DNA of 64,000 nucleotides from Candidatus Methanoplasma cognatum (lineage in GTDB: Archaea > Thermoplasmatota > Thermoplasmata > Methanomassiliicoccales > Methanomethylophilaceae), in the NCBI GenBank assembly GCA_009777615.1, contig WRLM01000002.1:1-64000 (forward strand), in the 5' to 3' direction. A program made the translations under genes and the position numbers. Under the pieces are notes generated by a model. That model was not told the DNA's origin. It did not search any database and saw nothing but the letters and a program-made list of their open reading frames with translations. Shown one piece after another: positions 8,511 to 16,994 of this stretch; within the stretch, counting starts at the first letter, position 1, and every line of letters begins with the position of its first letter.

Positions 8511-9536
8511 CGGCACGTAGTAAAGAGCGTCGTCTATCTCGACCACCCTTACCGTATCCCCTATCTCGGCGTCGTCCGGAACATTAACGTCGACGGTGGA
8601 ATAATCCGACGGGTCAAGGACCTGTATCTCTCCCTTCCCCCTGTTCACCACCACCGCCTCTCCCATGTCCTCCGACCTCTTGTGCACTTTGAAAGACGGC
8701 ATGTCCGATCTTTTGACCGTCCTTTCCCGGAAATTCATCAGATCCGTTACTTTGGCGCCGCTGCCGGACACCCTGGTCAGTTTGAAGTACCGCCCTTCGA
8801 ACAGTATCACGTCGCCGGCATGGAAGTCGGGAAGCCGCACCAGATATGTTATTCTGTACATGTTCCGGCCGTCGTCCGTCATTCCGACAAGTTTGAAGGT
8901 CTCCTTTGTTTCCGCGCAATACGTGTCGGCGAGGTCCTTCGTTACGGCTTTTCCGAGCGACATGGAGGAAAGATAGACGTCGATCCCTCCCTGCACCTCC
9001 TCCGTCTTGGTTATGAAGAGATGTCTGCTGTTAACAGCCTGCGTGTCTACGAAATTCTCCACTCTGCAGAGCGCTTCCCGCATGATCTTCCGCGATGCGT
9101 CCTTGGAGCCGGCCCTTATCTGCAGTATCGCCTCGTAATAGTTCCCGAGCTGTTTTGAGCACCTTTTACAAACGGTGTTCTTCAGTCTTACTATTGTGGA
9201 GGAGGAATCCTCCGCGGTGTGTCCGCCGACGTCGAGCACGGCGTCCACCGTGACGGCGTGCGCGTAAGGATCCTGCTCCTCCGACGACGCCCTGGCACTG
9301 ACGATCTTCGCTTCTTTTATCGTGGCGAGGGAATTAACTGCCGCATCTGTTATGGCGTCCCCGATGTCCTTCGTCACCCACCTTTCCCCAATCCCGACGT
9401 CCCCGCAGTTGGTGCACACGTTCACGTCGACATGGTGCGGAAGGGAGGTCAGCTTCCTGCCGTCGAGGAAGCATTCCGCGCAGAGGCCGTTGATCGTATC
9501 GCCGGTCTCTTTCCCGCATTTCACACAGAAACTCAC
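8508..9536 (-). CDS. NMD3-family 60S/50S export and ribosome-assembly protein
   Basis: 342 residues from a GTG at 9536 that overlaps the stop of the upstream DUF424 gene (ATGTGA). The N-terminus carries the NMD3 zinc-binding Cys pairs: FCVKCGKET, GLCAECF, NVCTNCG and later CKRCSKQL. The length fits archaeal NMD3, which lacks the eukaryotic nuclear-export tail. The C-terminal part (about 225-342) is beta-rich, with DFHAGDVILFEGRYFKL. In eukaryotes NMD3 is the late 60S adaptor; the archaeal protein is thought to act in large-subunit maturation. It sits in an operon with DUF424 and MCM and is convergent with the truncated Bro-N gene. Confidence 0.87.
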   Translation of the reverse strand: MSFCVKCGKETGDTINGLCAECFLDGRKLTSLPHHVDVNVCTNCGDVGIGERWVTKDIGDAITDAAVNSLATIKEAKIVSARASSEEQDPYAHAVTVDAVLDVGGHTAEDSSSTIVRLKNTVCKRCSKQLGNYYEAILQIRAGSKDASRKIMREALCRVENFVDTQAVNSRHLFITKTEEVQGGIDVYLSSMSLGKAVTKDLADTYCAETKETFKLVGMTDDGRNMYRITYLVRLPDFHAGDVILFEGRYFKLTRVSGSGAKVTDLMNFRERTVKRSDMPSFKVHKRSEDMGEAVVVNRGKGEIQVLDPSDYSTVDVNVPDDAEIGDTVRVVEIDDALYYVP

Positions 9537-9826
9537 ATTATCACCACTTGAGCGTGCTTCACCTCTCCGATGACCATCACGCTCTGTTCGGAGACCAGCC
9601 CCTCTTTTACGGCTATTTCGACGGCGCGGTTGCCGACGATGTTCATTATCGTAACGGATCTTGTCCTTTCGACGAACGCCTCTTCGGACACGGCCTCTCC
9701 GCCGTAGAAGATCTCGGACACTTTTATTTTGACGCCGTCCCCTCTGAATGTCATCCCCAGGATCTCCAGGTCGCATGCGGCCAGTATCCTTTCGTTCTCA
9801 TGGACGTGAATTTTACAGCTTATCAT
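9533..9826 (-). CDS. DUF424 family archaeal protein
   Basis: 97 residues starting MISCKIHVHENERILAACD, typical of the small archaea-specific DUF424 family, with TIMNIVGNRAVEIAVKEG near the C-terminus. The function is not known; members are commonly found beside translation or replication genes. Here it lies between MCM (1 bp gap) and NMD3 (4-nt overlap), so the three are almost certainly co-transcribed. It is short, basic/acidic mixed, without membrane segments or zinc motifs. Confidence 0.8.
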   Translation of the reverse strand: MISCKIHVHENERILAACDLEILGMTFRGDGVKIKVSEIFYGGEAVSEEAFVERTRSVTIMNIVGNRAVEIAVKEGLVSEQSVMVIGEVKHAQVVIM

Positions 9827-9827
9827 C

Positions 9828-11936
9828 TTATGCCCTCTTGTATCTGCCGCCGGGAGGACAATACAAAGTTCCGTCGTCCTTCATCGCCCTCAGTCTTTTC
9901 CTGGTCTTTTCCTCTGACAACCCCTCGCTGAGGGCTTGGTTGACTATCTCTTCCTCGGACGCCCCGTCGGCCGACTCCAAGCCGTCGATTATGCCCAGTA
10001 TCACGGTCAGTTCGTTGCGGTCCTTCTTTGTGAAATTCGACGATAAGTTGTCGATATCCCACTGCCCTCCGTCCGGAGCCAGTAACTTTCCGAGATAGTA
10101 TTCCACAAGGTTAACCGCCCTTACGGCGTCCTCTTCTTCGACCGTACGGCTGAGCCTCATCTTTGCCGACGCCTCGGACAGCCTCACGTATGCCTCGAGC
10201 TGTCTTGCCGTAATGGGAACAGAATCGTTCTCCCCCGCCCCCATAGCCCTTATTTCAAGGTATTTTTCTTCAATTATCCCCATGGCCTTGTCGGTCATCA
10301 CCGGTACGATGCGCTTCGAATAGGCCACATACTTCCTGAGTATCTCCTGCCCGTAGACCGGCCTTACGTTCTGCGTCTCATCCTTTATCTTCTTGACATC
10401 CACTCCCACGACAAGCGGCGCATCATCCGTTATCTGCCTTGCCTGTCCCCTTCTGTGAACGTTCAGGATGTGGGCGGTCAGCTCCCTGTCCATCTTTGCG
10501 TTAGGCTTGTCGGTAAGCACGAATATAAGATCAAAACGTGACATCAGCGCGGGCGGGAGATCTATCTGCTTGGTTATCGACATCCCGTCCGTCTCGAATC
10601 TCCCGAACTTCGGGTTGGCCGCGGCCAGCAACGAGCATCTGCACTGAAGGGTGGCGGTTATGCCTGCCTTTGCCACCGAGATCCTCTGGGATTCCATAGC
10701 CTCATGGAGGGATGAACGGTCCTGAGAGGTCATCTTATCCAGTTCATCAATGCATGCCAGCCCCTTGTCGGCCAGGACCAGCGCTCCCGCCTCCAGCGTC
10801 CACCTTCCGTCGCCGAATTCGTCCTTGACCGCAGCGGCGGTCAGTCCCGCCGCCGACGCCGATTTGCCAGAGGCGTATATTCCCCTGGGAGCAAGCGAGC
10901 TCATATATCTGAGAATTTGAGACTTCGCGACACCCGGATCTCCGACAAGGAGCACGTGCATGTCCCCTCTGATCACCGTCCCATCGTCCATCTCTTTGTT
11001 GCAGCCGCCGAACAGCTGCAGCGCGATCGCGCTCTTGACCTCGGCCATCCCGTGGATGGTCGGGGATATGGAAGCGATGATGTTGTCAAAGAGCATCGGA
11101 TCCGCGGACATGTCCATGATCGCGAGCTCATCCTCTTCCGTTATCTGTATCTCGTCGTACTCGTGCTCCTCGAATTCTACAGACAAAACATCCATGAATA
11201 TCTCGAACACCGTTGATTTATCCCTGTCGTGTTTTTCGGAGGACCTTATTATCCCGTTTATGGTCACCCTGTTGCCGGCAGTTATTATCCCGGCGATGTC
11301 GTCCTCGACGAATCCGGCTATCCTCTCCGGCTGGGCCCCGCCTCTCAGCCCCTCGGGGCTTTCCTGTATCTCTATTTTCTGAGTGTCCACGAACACCGAC
11401 GCCTTTGAATCGAGGTCGAAATGCGTGGCCTGCTTATTGCAGCTGCCGTCGGGATTCGAACACATAAGTGGCTCTCTCATGATGACGCTTCTTTGGGCCT
11501 CCCATATCTCCGCCCCGCATCTGGCACACCTGAAGAGAGCGTGCGTCATCTTCGGTTTTACCGTGGTCGCTTTCCTTACGAGCCCTTCCACCGCTACCAG
11601 TTTCCCAAGGTGTTTGGCCCTTATCTTCCTCACTTCCACCTTGGCGTCGCGGGGAAGGTCGATTATCCTCAGGTTCACGGCGTCCTTGTTGTCCCATGCG
11701 GGGGGGAGCGAAGCTTTCACGACCTCTCTGCCTTTGCTCAGGCACTTGTCCGGATTATCCAAAAAATACATGGCGAGATCCGTGTTGTATGCGTCAATAT
11801 CCTCATAGGGGACATAGACGCTCCTCTTCTCCGGATAGCTGGCCGCTATGTCGGCGAACATAAGGCGGTACTTGTCCTTACCCAGTATGTCCTCCCACCC
11901 GGCAATTATCTCGCTGTCCTGAAAATTCATAGCCAT
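9828..11936 (-). CDS. mcm: Replicative DNA helicase MCM
   Basis: 702 residues from the ATG at 11936, preceded by GGCGGGTGACGG; the open frame continues 90 bp upstream without a ribosome site. Domain order is normal. The N-terminal MCM domain has a zinc site at Cys137, Cys140, Cys159 and Cys166. The AAA+ core has Walker A GDPGVAKS (332-339), Walker B LACIDELDKM, the sensor region LLAAANPKFGRF and the arginine finger MSRFDLIF. The end is a C-terminal winged helix (to KRLRAMKDDGTLYCPPGGRY). MCM is the replication-fork helicase loaded at the origin by Orc1/Cdc6, which is encoded in this window at 26.8 kb. No intein is present. It heads the MCM-DUF424-NMD3 operon; a TATA-like TCTATAATATAG lies near 12050. 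Confidence 0.95.
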   Translation of the reverse strand: MAMNFQDSEIIAGWEDILGKDKYRLMFADIAASYPEKRSVYVPYEDIDAYNTDLAMYFLDNPDKCLSKGREVVKASLPPAWDNKDAVNLRIIDLPRDAKVEVRKIRAKHLGKLVAVEGLVRKATTVKPKMTHALFRCARCGAEIWEAQRSVIMREPLMCSNPDGSCNKQATHFDLDSKASVFVDTQKIEIQESPEGLRGGAQPERIAGFVEDDIAGIITAGNRVTINGIIRSSEKHDRDKSTVFEIFMDVLSVEFEEHEYDEIQITEEDELAIMDMSADPMLFDNIIASISPTIHGMAEVKSAIALQLFGGCNKEMDDGTVIRGDMHVLLVGDPGVAKSQILRYMSSLAPRGIYASGKSASAAGLTAAAVKDEFGDGRWTLEAGALVLADKGLACIDELDKMTSQDRSSLHEAMESQRISVAKAGITATLQCRCSLLAAANPKFGRFETDGMSITKQIDLPPALMSRFDLIFVLTDKPNAKMDRELTAHILNVHRRGQARQITDDAPLVVGVDVKKIKDETQNVRPVYGQEILRKYVAYSKRIVPVMTDKAMGIIEEKYLEIRAMGAGENDSVPITARQLEAYVRLSEASAKMRLSRTVEEEDAVRAVNLVEYYLGKLLAPDGGQWDIDNLSSNFTKKDRNELTVILGIIDGLESADGASEEEIVNQALSEGLSEEKTRKRLRAMKDDGTLYCPPGGRYKRA

Positions 11937-12367
11937 TCCGTCACCCGCCTTCGCATGCTTTGTTCTTCCGGCGTTCCCCATCCGCCGCGGGCACCCTCTC
12001 CGAGGGCCCCGGACCAAGCGCCGCAATGCCGTCGTGTATTATGATATTCTATATTATAGAGTAGGATAAAAAACGCACACTGTAAATGAGGGGGTCCGGG
12101 CACAGCCTTGAAGTTCTGAGCGCGGGTGCCGTGTCTCCGCAGTTTGACGGCCGGACCGCCTGTGGCGCGGCCGTGATGGTTTTGACATAATGGTCCGCAG
12201 AGTACGAAGATCATCAGAGGATATTTTCTCTCCGGCTCCGGCCGCTTGGTCTCGATCGAGCGCAGGACCTTCTCCTTCAATCCCGCTATATCATTCCTTG
12301 TCTCTGAGTAGTATGTGCATTTAATTATCCCACCGGGGCCGCAGACTGTCCGGGTCCGATCCTCCAT
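11927..12367 (-). CDS. Possible small protein upstream of mcm (uncertain)
   Basis: An open frame of 146 codons from the ATG at 12367, behind a strong AT-rich TATA element (ATTATAATATTATAATATAA, about 12400-12419). The first 95 residues have the G/C-ending codon use of the neighbouring genes and a plausible protein sequence (VCGPGGIIKCTYY, GLKEKVLRSIE, KYPLMIFVLCGP). The remainder runs through what looks like the mcm promoter and into the mcm start, which is unlikely to be coding. The real gene may be shorter and disrupted near 12080, or the region may be a transcribed RNA ending at the T-run (TTTTTT) near 12068-12073. I do not recognise a family. Confidence 0.35.
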   Translation of the reverse strand: MEDRTRTVCGPGGIIKCTYYSETRNDIAGLKEKVLRSIETKRPEPERKYPLMIFVLCGPLCQNHHGRATGGPAVKLRRHGTRAQNFKAVPGPPHLQCAFFILLYNIEYHNTRRHCGAWSGALGEGARGGWGTPEEQSMRRRVTEWL

Positions 12368-12465
12368 GAACCTTAAGCCCACATCTTATTCTTTTAGTTA
12401 TATTATAATATTATAATGATTAGTTTATCTTTAATATCAATAATAGAGTTTGAATTTACTTTGGT

Positions 12466-12996
12466 TTATGTCTTGAGGGAACCTTTGCCGAGTATCTCTT
12501 CCAGGTACTCGTTCTGTATGCGGATGACCTCCGCGCTGTCCTTCGCTTTGGAATAATCTTCAAGCAGCGGTCCGTTAAGCCGGATGAATTCCGGCGCCCA
12601 ATTGAACCTTTCCATGAACGTTCCGGCCTGCTCATTCTCGCCGAGTATTATCAGGGCCGCCATGACGGCCTCCGCGCTGTTGAGCTCCATCGGCCTTCCC
12701 CAATTCACCGGATTCGACGCAAGCAGGTAGGGGAGGGCCCTCTCGCTGACCCCCTTCAATCTCGGGAATTCGTCTATATTCGTCCAGGTGAGGTCCATAA
12801 CTACCAATCCCTTCTTTGCTCGGACGGCGTCGGCCGGGGACAGCGCAATATCCGAGAAGGGAGAAAGTACGACCGATCCGGAAGGTACCGCGGACAGCGT
12901 TTTCGCCTCCTTGCCCAACCCGAATTTGAGCATCCTCCTGGCAGTGCATTTCTTCGGGTCGCACTGGCATTTGTCATAGATTATTACGGGGATCAT
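12466..12996 (-). CDS. Tsr3-type rRNA aminocarboxypropyltransferase (DUF367)
   Basis: 176 residues with the family signature near the N-terminus (IIYDKCQCDPKKCTARRMLKF) and the conserved core GLVVMDLTWTN, RALPYLLASNPVNWGRP, LNSAEAVMAALIILG. Tsr3 transfers an aminocarboxypropyl group from S-adenosylmethionine to a small-subunit rRNA uridine derivative late in ribosome assembly, and adopts a SPOUT-like fold. The length is close to other archaeal members. The start overlaps the stop of the preceding gene (ATGA), so it is translated together with the LMW-phosphatase-like protein. This places another ribosome-maturation factor close to NMD3. Confidence 0.87.
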   Translation of the reverse strand: MIPVIIYDKCQCDPKKCTARRMLKFGLGKEAKTLSAVPSGSVVLSPFSDIALSPADAVRAKKGLVVMDLTWTNIDEFPRLKGVSERALPYLLASNPVNWGRPMELNSAEAVMAALIILGENEQAGTFMERFNWAPEFIRLNGPLLEDYSKAKDSAEVIRIQNEYLEEILGKGSLKT

Positions 12997-13469
12997 GCGC
13001 TTATCATCGACCTCAGTTTCTCAACATCGTCCATGTTCTCTCTGACCCATTTGCTCACTTTTTCAATGATGCCGGAATAACATTCCGCAAGCTCAAGGTC
13101 GTCGGTCGCGGCGAAGTCGTCGGCGGACCCCAGGTCGCAGAGCACCTGTTTTCCCTGCCACGGGGTCCTCTTCGCCCATTCGTCGAACACGTTCTTCCTC
13201 AAGAAAACAACGATGTCATAATCCTCATCGTCCCTGAGCCGGTCCCTGTCCCTGAAATCCTTCGAGACCTGCCGCCTCATGTCCTCACCTCTTTGATACA
13301 TCACAGATATCAGCTCGCAGTCGATAAGGTCGCGCTGCGGGCCCGCGCTGTACGCCTCATACTTACTGCCGAAGTATTCTTTTGTGAAGTACTCCGCAAG
13401 CTGCGACGTCAGATCGTTCTTCTCGTCAATGAACAGCACGCGGACCTTTCTATCCTTCTTCCCGAACAT
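12993..13469 (-). CDS. Low-molecular-weight phosphatase-like protein lacking the catalytic cysteine
   Basis: 158 residues with the overall layout of the LMW protein-tyrosine phosphatase/arsenate reductase fold: VRVLFIDEKNDLTSQLAEYF at the N-terminus, YEAYSAGPQ, DYDIVVFLRKN and a C-terminal helix. In active enzymes the first loop is CxxxxxRS; here the corresponding residues are IDEKNDLTS, with neither Cys nor the Arg, so this is probably a non-catalytic member. It is translationally coupled to Tsr3 downstream. A TATA-like GATATATTTC lies about 55 bp upstream. A binding or regulatory role is more likely than phosphatase activity; the fold assignment is by eye and moderate. Confidence 0.6.
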   Translation of the reverse strand: MFGKKDRKVRVLFIDEKNDLTSQLAEYFTKEYFGSKYEAYSAGPQRDLIDCELISVMYQRGEDMRRQVSKDFRDRDRLRDDEDYDIVVFLRKNVFDEWAKRTPWQGKQVLCDLGSADDFAATDDLELAECYSGIIEKVSKWVRENMDDVEKLRSMISA

Positions 13470-13560
13470 AAGACCACTCTTGGAACATTCTCTCGTATAG
13501 ATTGAAGAGATTTAGCACTTCCTTGAAATATATCCTTTCTGACAGTCTGCCTCCGGCGGG

Positions 13561-13920
13561 TTATAGGCCGTCCAGAATGTTCCGGCATGCTTTTTCCAGA
13601 ACGGGGATCTCGTCCAACACAGTGAACCTTATCCATGAAAGATCTATATTCTCATATTGATGTGCGATCCTGTCTCTAAGGCCGGATGCACCTTTCCAAT
13701 CAACCTCAGGATGAGCATCTCTCAATTCAGAAGAAAGGCGTTTGATGTGCTCGCCTATCTGCTCCAGTGCGAAAACGCTGCTGTACTGCAGAGAGATATT
13801 CTCCTGAAAGTCTGTCTCATCTGAACCATGGAGCATAACAAGATGTCCTATGTCTTCACAGTATTTGATAATGGACCGAATGCTTTCGATGTCATGCTTC
13901 GAACACGATCTTTCTCTCAC
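13561..13920 (-). CDS. hepT: HepT-type HEPN toxin of a type VII toxin-antitoxin pair
   Basis: 119 residues from a GTG at 13920, the best start because it leaves a family-length protein that overlaps the end of mntA; an ATG at 13947 is possible. The HEPN RNase motif RX4HXY is intact as Arg82, His87 and Tyr89 in LRDRIAHQYEN. Helical segments before it (IRSIIKYCEDIGHL, FALEQIGEHIKRL) match DUF86 proteins. Known HepT toxins cleave RNA and are silenced when MntA attaches AMP residues to the motif tyrosine, which is present here. A second, diverged pair lies at 57.5 kb. Confidence 0.85.
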   Translation of the reverse strand: MRERSCSKHDIESIRSIIKYCEDIGHLVMLHGSDETDFQENISLQYSSVFALEQIGEHIKRLSSELRDAHPEVDWKGASGLRDRIAHQYENIDLSWIRFTVLDEIPVLEKACRNILDGL

Positions 13921-14218
13921 GTAGCAATTCCTCCTTGAAAGACTCATTCCGAACACCTTCTTCGCTGATGATGTCCACCCCAGTCCCGAGCGCATCCTTT
14001 AGGTCATAAAGGAACGATCCGATCTTGATGAGACCATATCCCTTTGGCGCAAGAACACAGAAATCGTAGTCGCTGTCCATCGTATTGTCACCGCGTGCCC
14101 TGGACCCGAACAGATAAACACGGATAATTCCATGCTTTGCGGCGATAGGTGCGACTATTTCACATAGCTCTTCGAAGGTGAATTCGTGCGCCGCTTCTGC
14201 CTGTTCCATGATAGTCAT
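13892..14218 (-). CDS. mntA: MntA-type nucleotidyltransferase antitoxin
   Basis: 108 residues (ATG 14218; ATG 14209 is equally plausible and lies about 29 bp from the TATA-like AATTATAGG, fitting a leaderless mRNA). The minimal nucleotidyltransferase motif is complete: GSRARG at 38-43 followed by the metal-binding pair Asp50/Asp52 in DSDYDF. Such MntA proteins neutralise HepT by AMPylating its active-site tyrosine. The gene overlaps hepT by 29 bp and precedes it, giving antitoxin-first order. No operator palindrome is obvious. Confidence 0.85.
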   Translation of the reverse strand: MTIMEQAEAAHEFTFEELCEIVAPIAAKHGIIRVYLFGSRARGDNTMDSDYDFCVLAPKGYGLIKIGSFLYDLKDALGTGVDIISEEGVRNESFKEELLRERKIVFEA

Positions 14219-14487
14219 ATCAAAAAGATAGCCTATAATTGTTGCGCAAAGTGCTGAAATTGATTTGAAAGATAACCTTGTCTAAAAGACGGCCTTGCCG
14301 GGTCTGAACAGACAACCATTTATCCTCATCATGTGATTGAACCCTGCCACGATGATGAACATTTTCGAGCTGATGTCTGATGATAGACGGGCGAGCTGAG
14401 TGGCCTCCTTCTCTTTATGGGCCGCTTTCGGCTTTCGTCGAACCGCTTTTCAATAACTGTAAATAAAACCCTGCCGATAACAACGGT

Positions 14488-15780
14488 ATGAAACCTGTCT
14501 TGCAGGTAGCACTGGACCTTATGCAGCTTAACCGCGCGGTGGCGATAGCCCATGAAGCTGTCGACGGCGGCGCGGACTGGGTGGAAGTGGGGACCCCTCT
14601 GATAAAGAGCGACGGCGCCGAAGCCGTGAGGACGATCCGCAGAGAGTTTCCGGACAGGAAGATCATCGCCGACACAAAAACTATGGACGTAGGCGGGCTG
14701 GAGGTCGAGATGATGGCCAAGGCCGGCGCGGATATCGTGACGGTGCTGGGCCTTGCGGACGACTCCACCATTGCCGAGGCGGTATCTTCCGGAAGGAAGT
14801 ACGGCGCGGATGTGATGATAGATATGATCAACGTTCAGGACTGCGTCTCGAGGGCAAAAACGGCGGAGAAACTGGGAGCATCGTACATCTGCCTCCACAT
14901 GGGGATCGATTCTCAAATGAGGGGGGAAGGGAACCCCGTCGAAACACTCAGAAAGGTCGTTCAGGAAGTTTCCGTACCGGTAGCCGCCGCAGGCGGCATC
15001 ACTGTGGAGACCGCCCCTAAGTATGTCGAAGCGGGAGCGTCGATAATAATAGTCGGCGGCGCAGTGATCAAAGCGGCCGATATCAGAAGATCGGCGGCGG
15101 ATATCATTGCCTCGATGGAGGGAAAAAAGATAGCCGCCGTTCTGTCCAAAAAGTATGGAGAGGAAGAATTATTCGAAGCGTTCTCCAAAGCATCCACCTG
15201 CAACATATCCGACGCATTCCACAAAAGAGGAGTGATCATGGGTCTGCAGCCCTTCATTAAAGAAGGGGTCAGGATGGTCGGAAGGGCGCTGACCGTGCAG
15301 ACCGCCAACGGCGATTGGGCGAAGCCCGTCGAAGCAATAGACCGCGCTAAGCCCGGCGATGTGATCGTGATCGACGTCGGGAACGCGCCCGTTGCGGTCT
15401 GGGGGGAGCTTGCTTCCCATTCGGCAATGGTAATGGGCGTGGTCGGAGTCGTCATAGACGGCGCGATACGGGACATAGATGACATAAAGAAAATAGGATT
15501 CCCCGCTTTCGCAAGGTCGGTGGTCCCCTGCGCGGGAGAACCGAAAGGCTACGGCGGTATCGGCATGGAAGTGACGATCGGCGGACAGATCGTCCGTAAC
15601 GGGGACTGGATAGTCGGCGACGAATGCGGGCTCATGGTCATTCCGAAGGAGGTTGCGGTGGAGGTGGCCAACAGGACCGTCGATGTCAACGAAAGAGAGA
15701 ACCGTACCAGAGAAGAGATAAAGAGAGGCTCCACGCTTTCCAAGGTTAACGAGCTTGCGAAGTGGGAGCCGGTAAAGTAA
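14488..15780 (+). CDS. Bifunctional hexulose-6-phosphate synthase / RraA-like protein
   Basis: 430 residues with two fused domains. Residues 1-210 are a 3-hexulose-6-phosphate synthase barrel of the OMP decarboxylase superfamily, with VEVGTPLIKSDG, the catalytic DxKxxD as Asp62-Lys64-Asp67 in ADTKTMD, and AAGGIT. Residues about 225-425 are an RraA-type domain (ISDAFHKRGVI, VIVIDVGN, VVIDGAIRD, NGDWIVGDECGLMVIP). In archaea lacking transketolase, the synthase runs in reverse of formaldehyde fixation to make ribulose-5-phosphate for nucleotides. The RraA-like domain may be an aldolase or decarboxylase; it is not shown to regulate RNase E in archaea, which lack that enzyme. A TATA-like CTGTAAATAAAA lies about 25 bp before the ATG, suggesting a leaderless mRNA. 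Confidence 0.88.
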   Translation: MKPVLQVALDLMQLNRAVAIAHEAVDGGADWVEVGTPLIKSDGAEAVRTIRREFPDRKIIADTKTMDVGGLEVEMMAKAGADIVTVLGLADDSTIAEAVSSGRKYGADVMIDMINVQDCVSRAKTAEKLGASYICLHMGIDSQMRGEGNPVETLRKVVQEVSVPVAAAGGITVETAPKYVEAGASIIIVGGAVIKAADIRRSAADIIASMEGKKIAAVLSKKYGEEELFEAFSKASTCNISDAFHKRGVIMGLQPFIKEGVRMVGRALTVQTANGDWAKPVEAIDRAKPGDVIVIDVGNAPVAVWGELASHSAMVMGVVGVVIDGAIRDIDDIKKIGFPAFARSVVPCAGEPKGYGGIGMEVTIGGQIVRNGDWIVGDECGLMVIPKEVAVEVANRTVDVNERENRTREEIKRGSTLSKVNELAKWEPVK

Positions 15781-15782
15781 GA

Positions 15783-16706
15783 TCAGTATGTGCCTGCCTT
15801 TCCTCTTTTGAAAGGATCCGACTGTCTCGGCGTCTTTTCGATCTCCATCTTAACTGCGAGATCATTGAGCCTTGCTATCCTGTCGTCCATCGGCGGGTGG
15901 GTGCTGAACATCCTCTTGAACAGACTCTTCTTCCTGACAGGATCGGAGATCCACATGTCGGCATAGCTTGTGTTGCTGTATTCGTTGCGGGAGGAACTCA
16001 CTCCTGTTTCTATGCTCCTGAGAGCGCGGGCGAGCGCGCGGGGATTGCCTGTTATCTTCGCGCCTGTCTCATCCGCCAGATACTCTCGGCTTCTTGAGAC
16101 ACCCAGCTGAACAAGAATTGCAGCTATTGGCACCGTTATACTGAGGGCTATCGCTATGGCATAATTGGCGAGACTCCTGTTGTTGCCGCTCAGCATGACC
16201 CCCCATATTGCATATCTTGAAAGGTATGAGAGCACCGCTGCCATCGTCGATGCGACGGACATCACCAGGATGTCCCTGTTTTTAACATGGGCCATCTCGT
16301 GTGCGATCACTCCTTCCAGCTCATCGTCCGGAAGCAGGTTCAGAAGGCCCCTCGTGGCGACCACCGCCGCATTCTTAGGATTTCTTCCCGTTGCAAACGC
16401 ATTCGGCATGGGGAGCTCCGACACGCCTACTTCCGGCACGGGCACGCCGGCTTTGCCGGCGACATTCCTGACGATGCCATACAGCCGGGGCTCCTCCGCT
16501 TCGGTAACGATGCGCGCCTTGTTCGCCCTGAGTGCGCTGCGCTTAGAAAAGAAATACGCATAGAGATTGAATGCCACAGCCAAGATCAGCATGAGGATCA
16601 AACCGATCCACACATTGTCAACCAGCCACCCGAACAATAGCCCTACGGTCAGCAGTATCAGAGTCATCACTACAAACAATGATGCTGTCCTAATGCGCCA
16701 TTTCAT
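15783..16706 (-). CDS. htpX: HtpX-family membrane zinc metalloprotease
   Basis: 307 residues from the ATG at 16706. Two N-terminal transmembrane helices (about 8-28 and 32-52) precede the zinc site HEMAH (136-140), with the third ligand Glu208 in SRSREYLAD; two further hydrophobic segments (about 147-170 and 182-202) follow. HtpX is a membrane quality-control protease that degrades misfolded membrane proteins under stress, with its active site in the cytoplasm. The length is normal. It is convergent with the hexulose-phosphate synthase gene, separated by 2 bp. An open stretch upstream to 16844 has no ribosome site and is not included. Confidence 0.92.
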   Translation of the reverse strand: MKWRIRTASLFVVMTLILLTVGLLFGWLVDNVWIGLILMLILAVAFNLYAYFFSKRSALRANKARIVTEAEEPRLYGIVRNVAGKAGVPVPEVGVSELPMPNAFATGRNPKNAAVVATRGLLNLLPDDELEGVIAHEMAHVKNRDILVMSVASTMAAVLSYLSRYAIWGVMLSGNNRSLANYAIAIALSITVPIAAILVQLGVSRSREYLADETGAKITGNPRALARALRSIETGVSSSRNEYSNTSYADMWISDPVRKKSLFKRMFSTHPPMDDRIARLNDLAVKMEIEKTPRQSDPFKRGKAGTY

Positions 16707-16994
16707 TTTATCACTCAAACATAGGTACAATTGCGGTTGTATTTGAATATATCTTTGAAAAAGGCCATGATCTCCTTTCCGAGCTGAATGCTGGGGCGAA
16801 CATAGTCTGCAAGTCTGCATATTTATCATGCCAGGTGGCAACATTAGTGCGAAAGTATCCGGTGCGATGCAACGAAGATCTGTGCAGGCGCAGCTGCGTA
16901 CAAATTTGCTGGTCGGCGGCGGACTGCGGATCAGCCGCGTATGGGCTCAGAAAAATGTGAAACGGTTGCTTATCCGGTCACGCTGGCTATCTCT

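Noticed and set aside
8502-9158. 218-codon plus-strand frame over NMD3
   Set aside because: Mirror frame of the NMD3 gene; no independent motif.
14329-14916. 195-codon minus-strand frame over the hexulose-phosphate synthase
   Set aside because: Antisense shadow of a well-supported enzyme gene.
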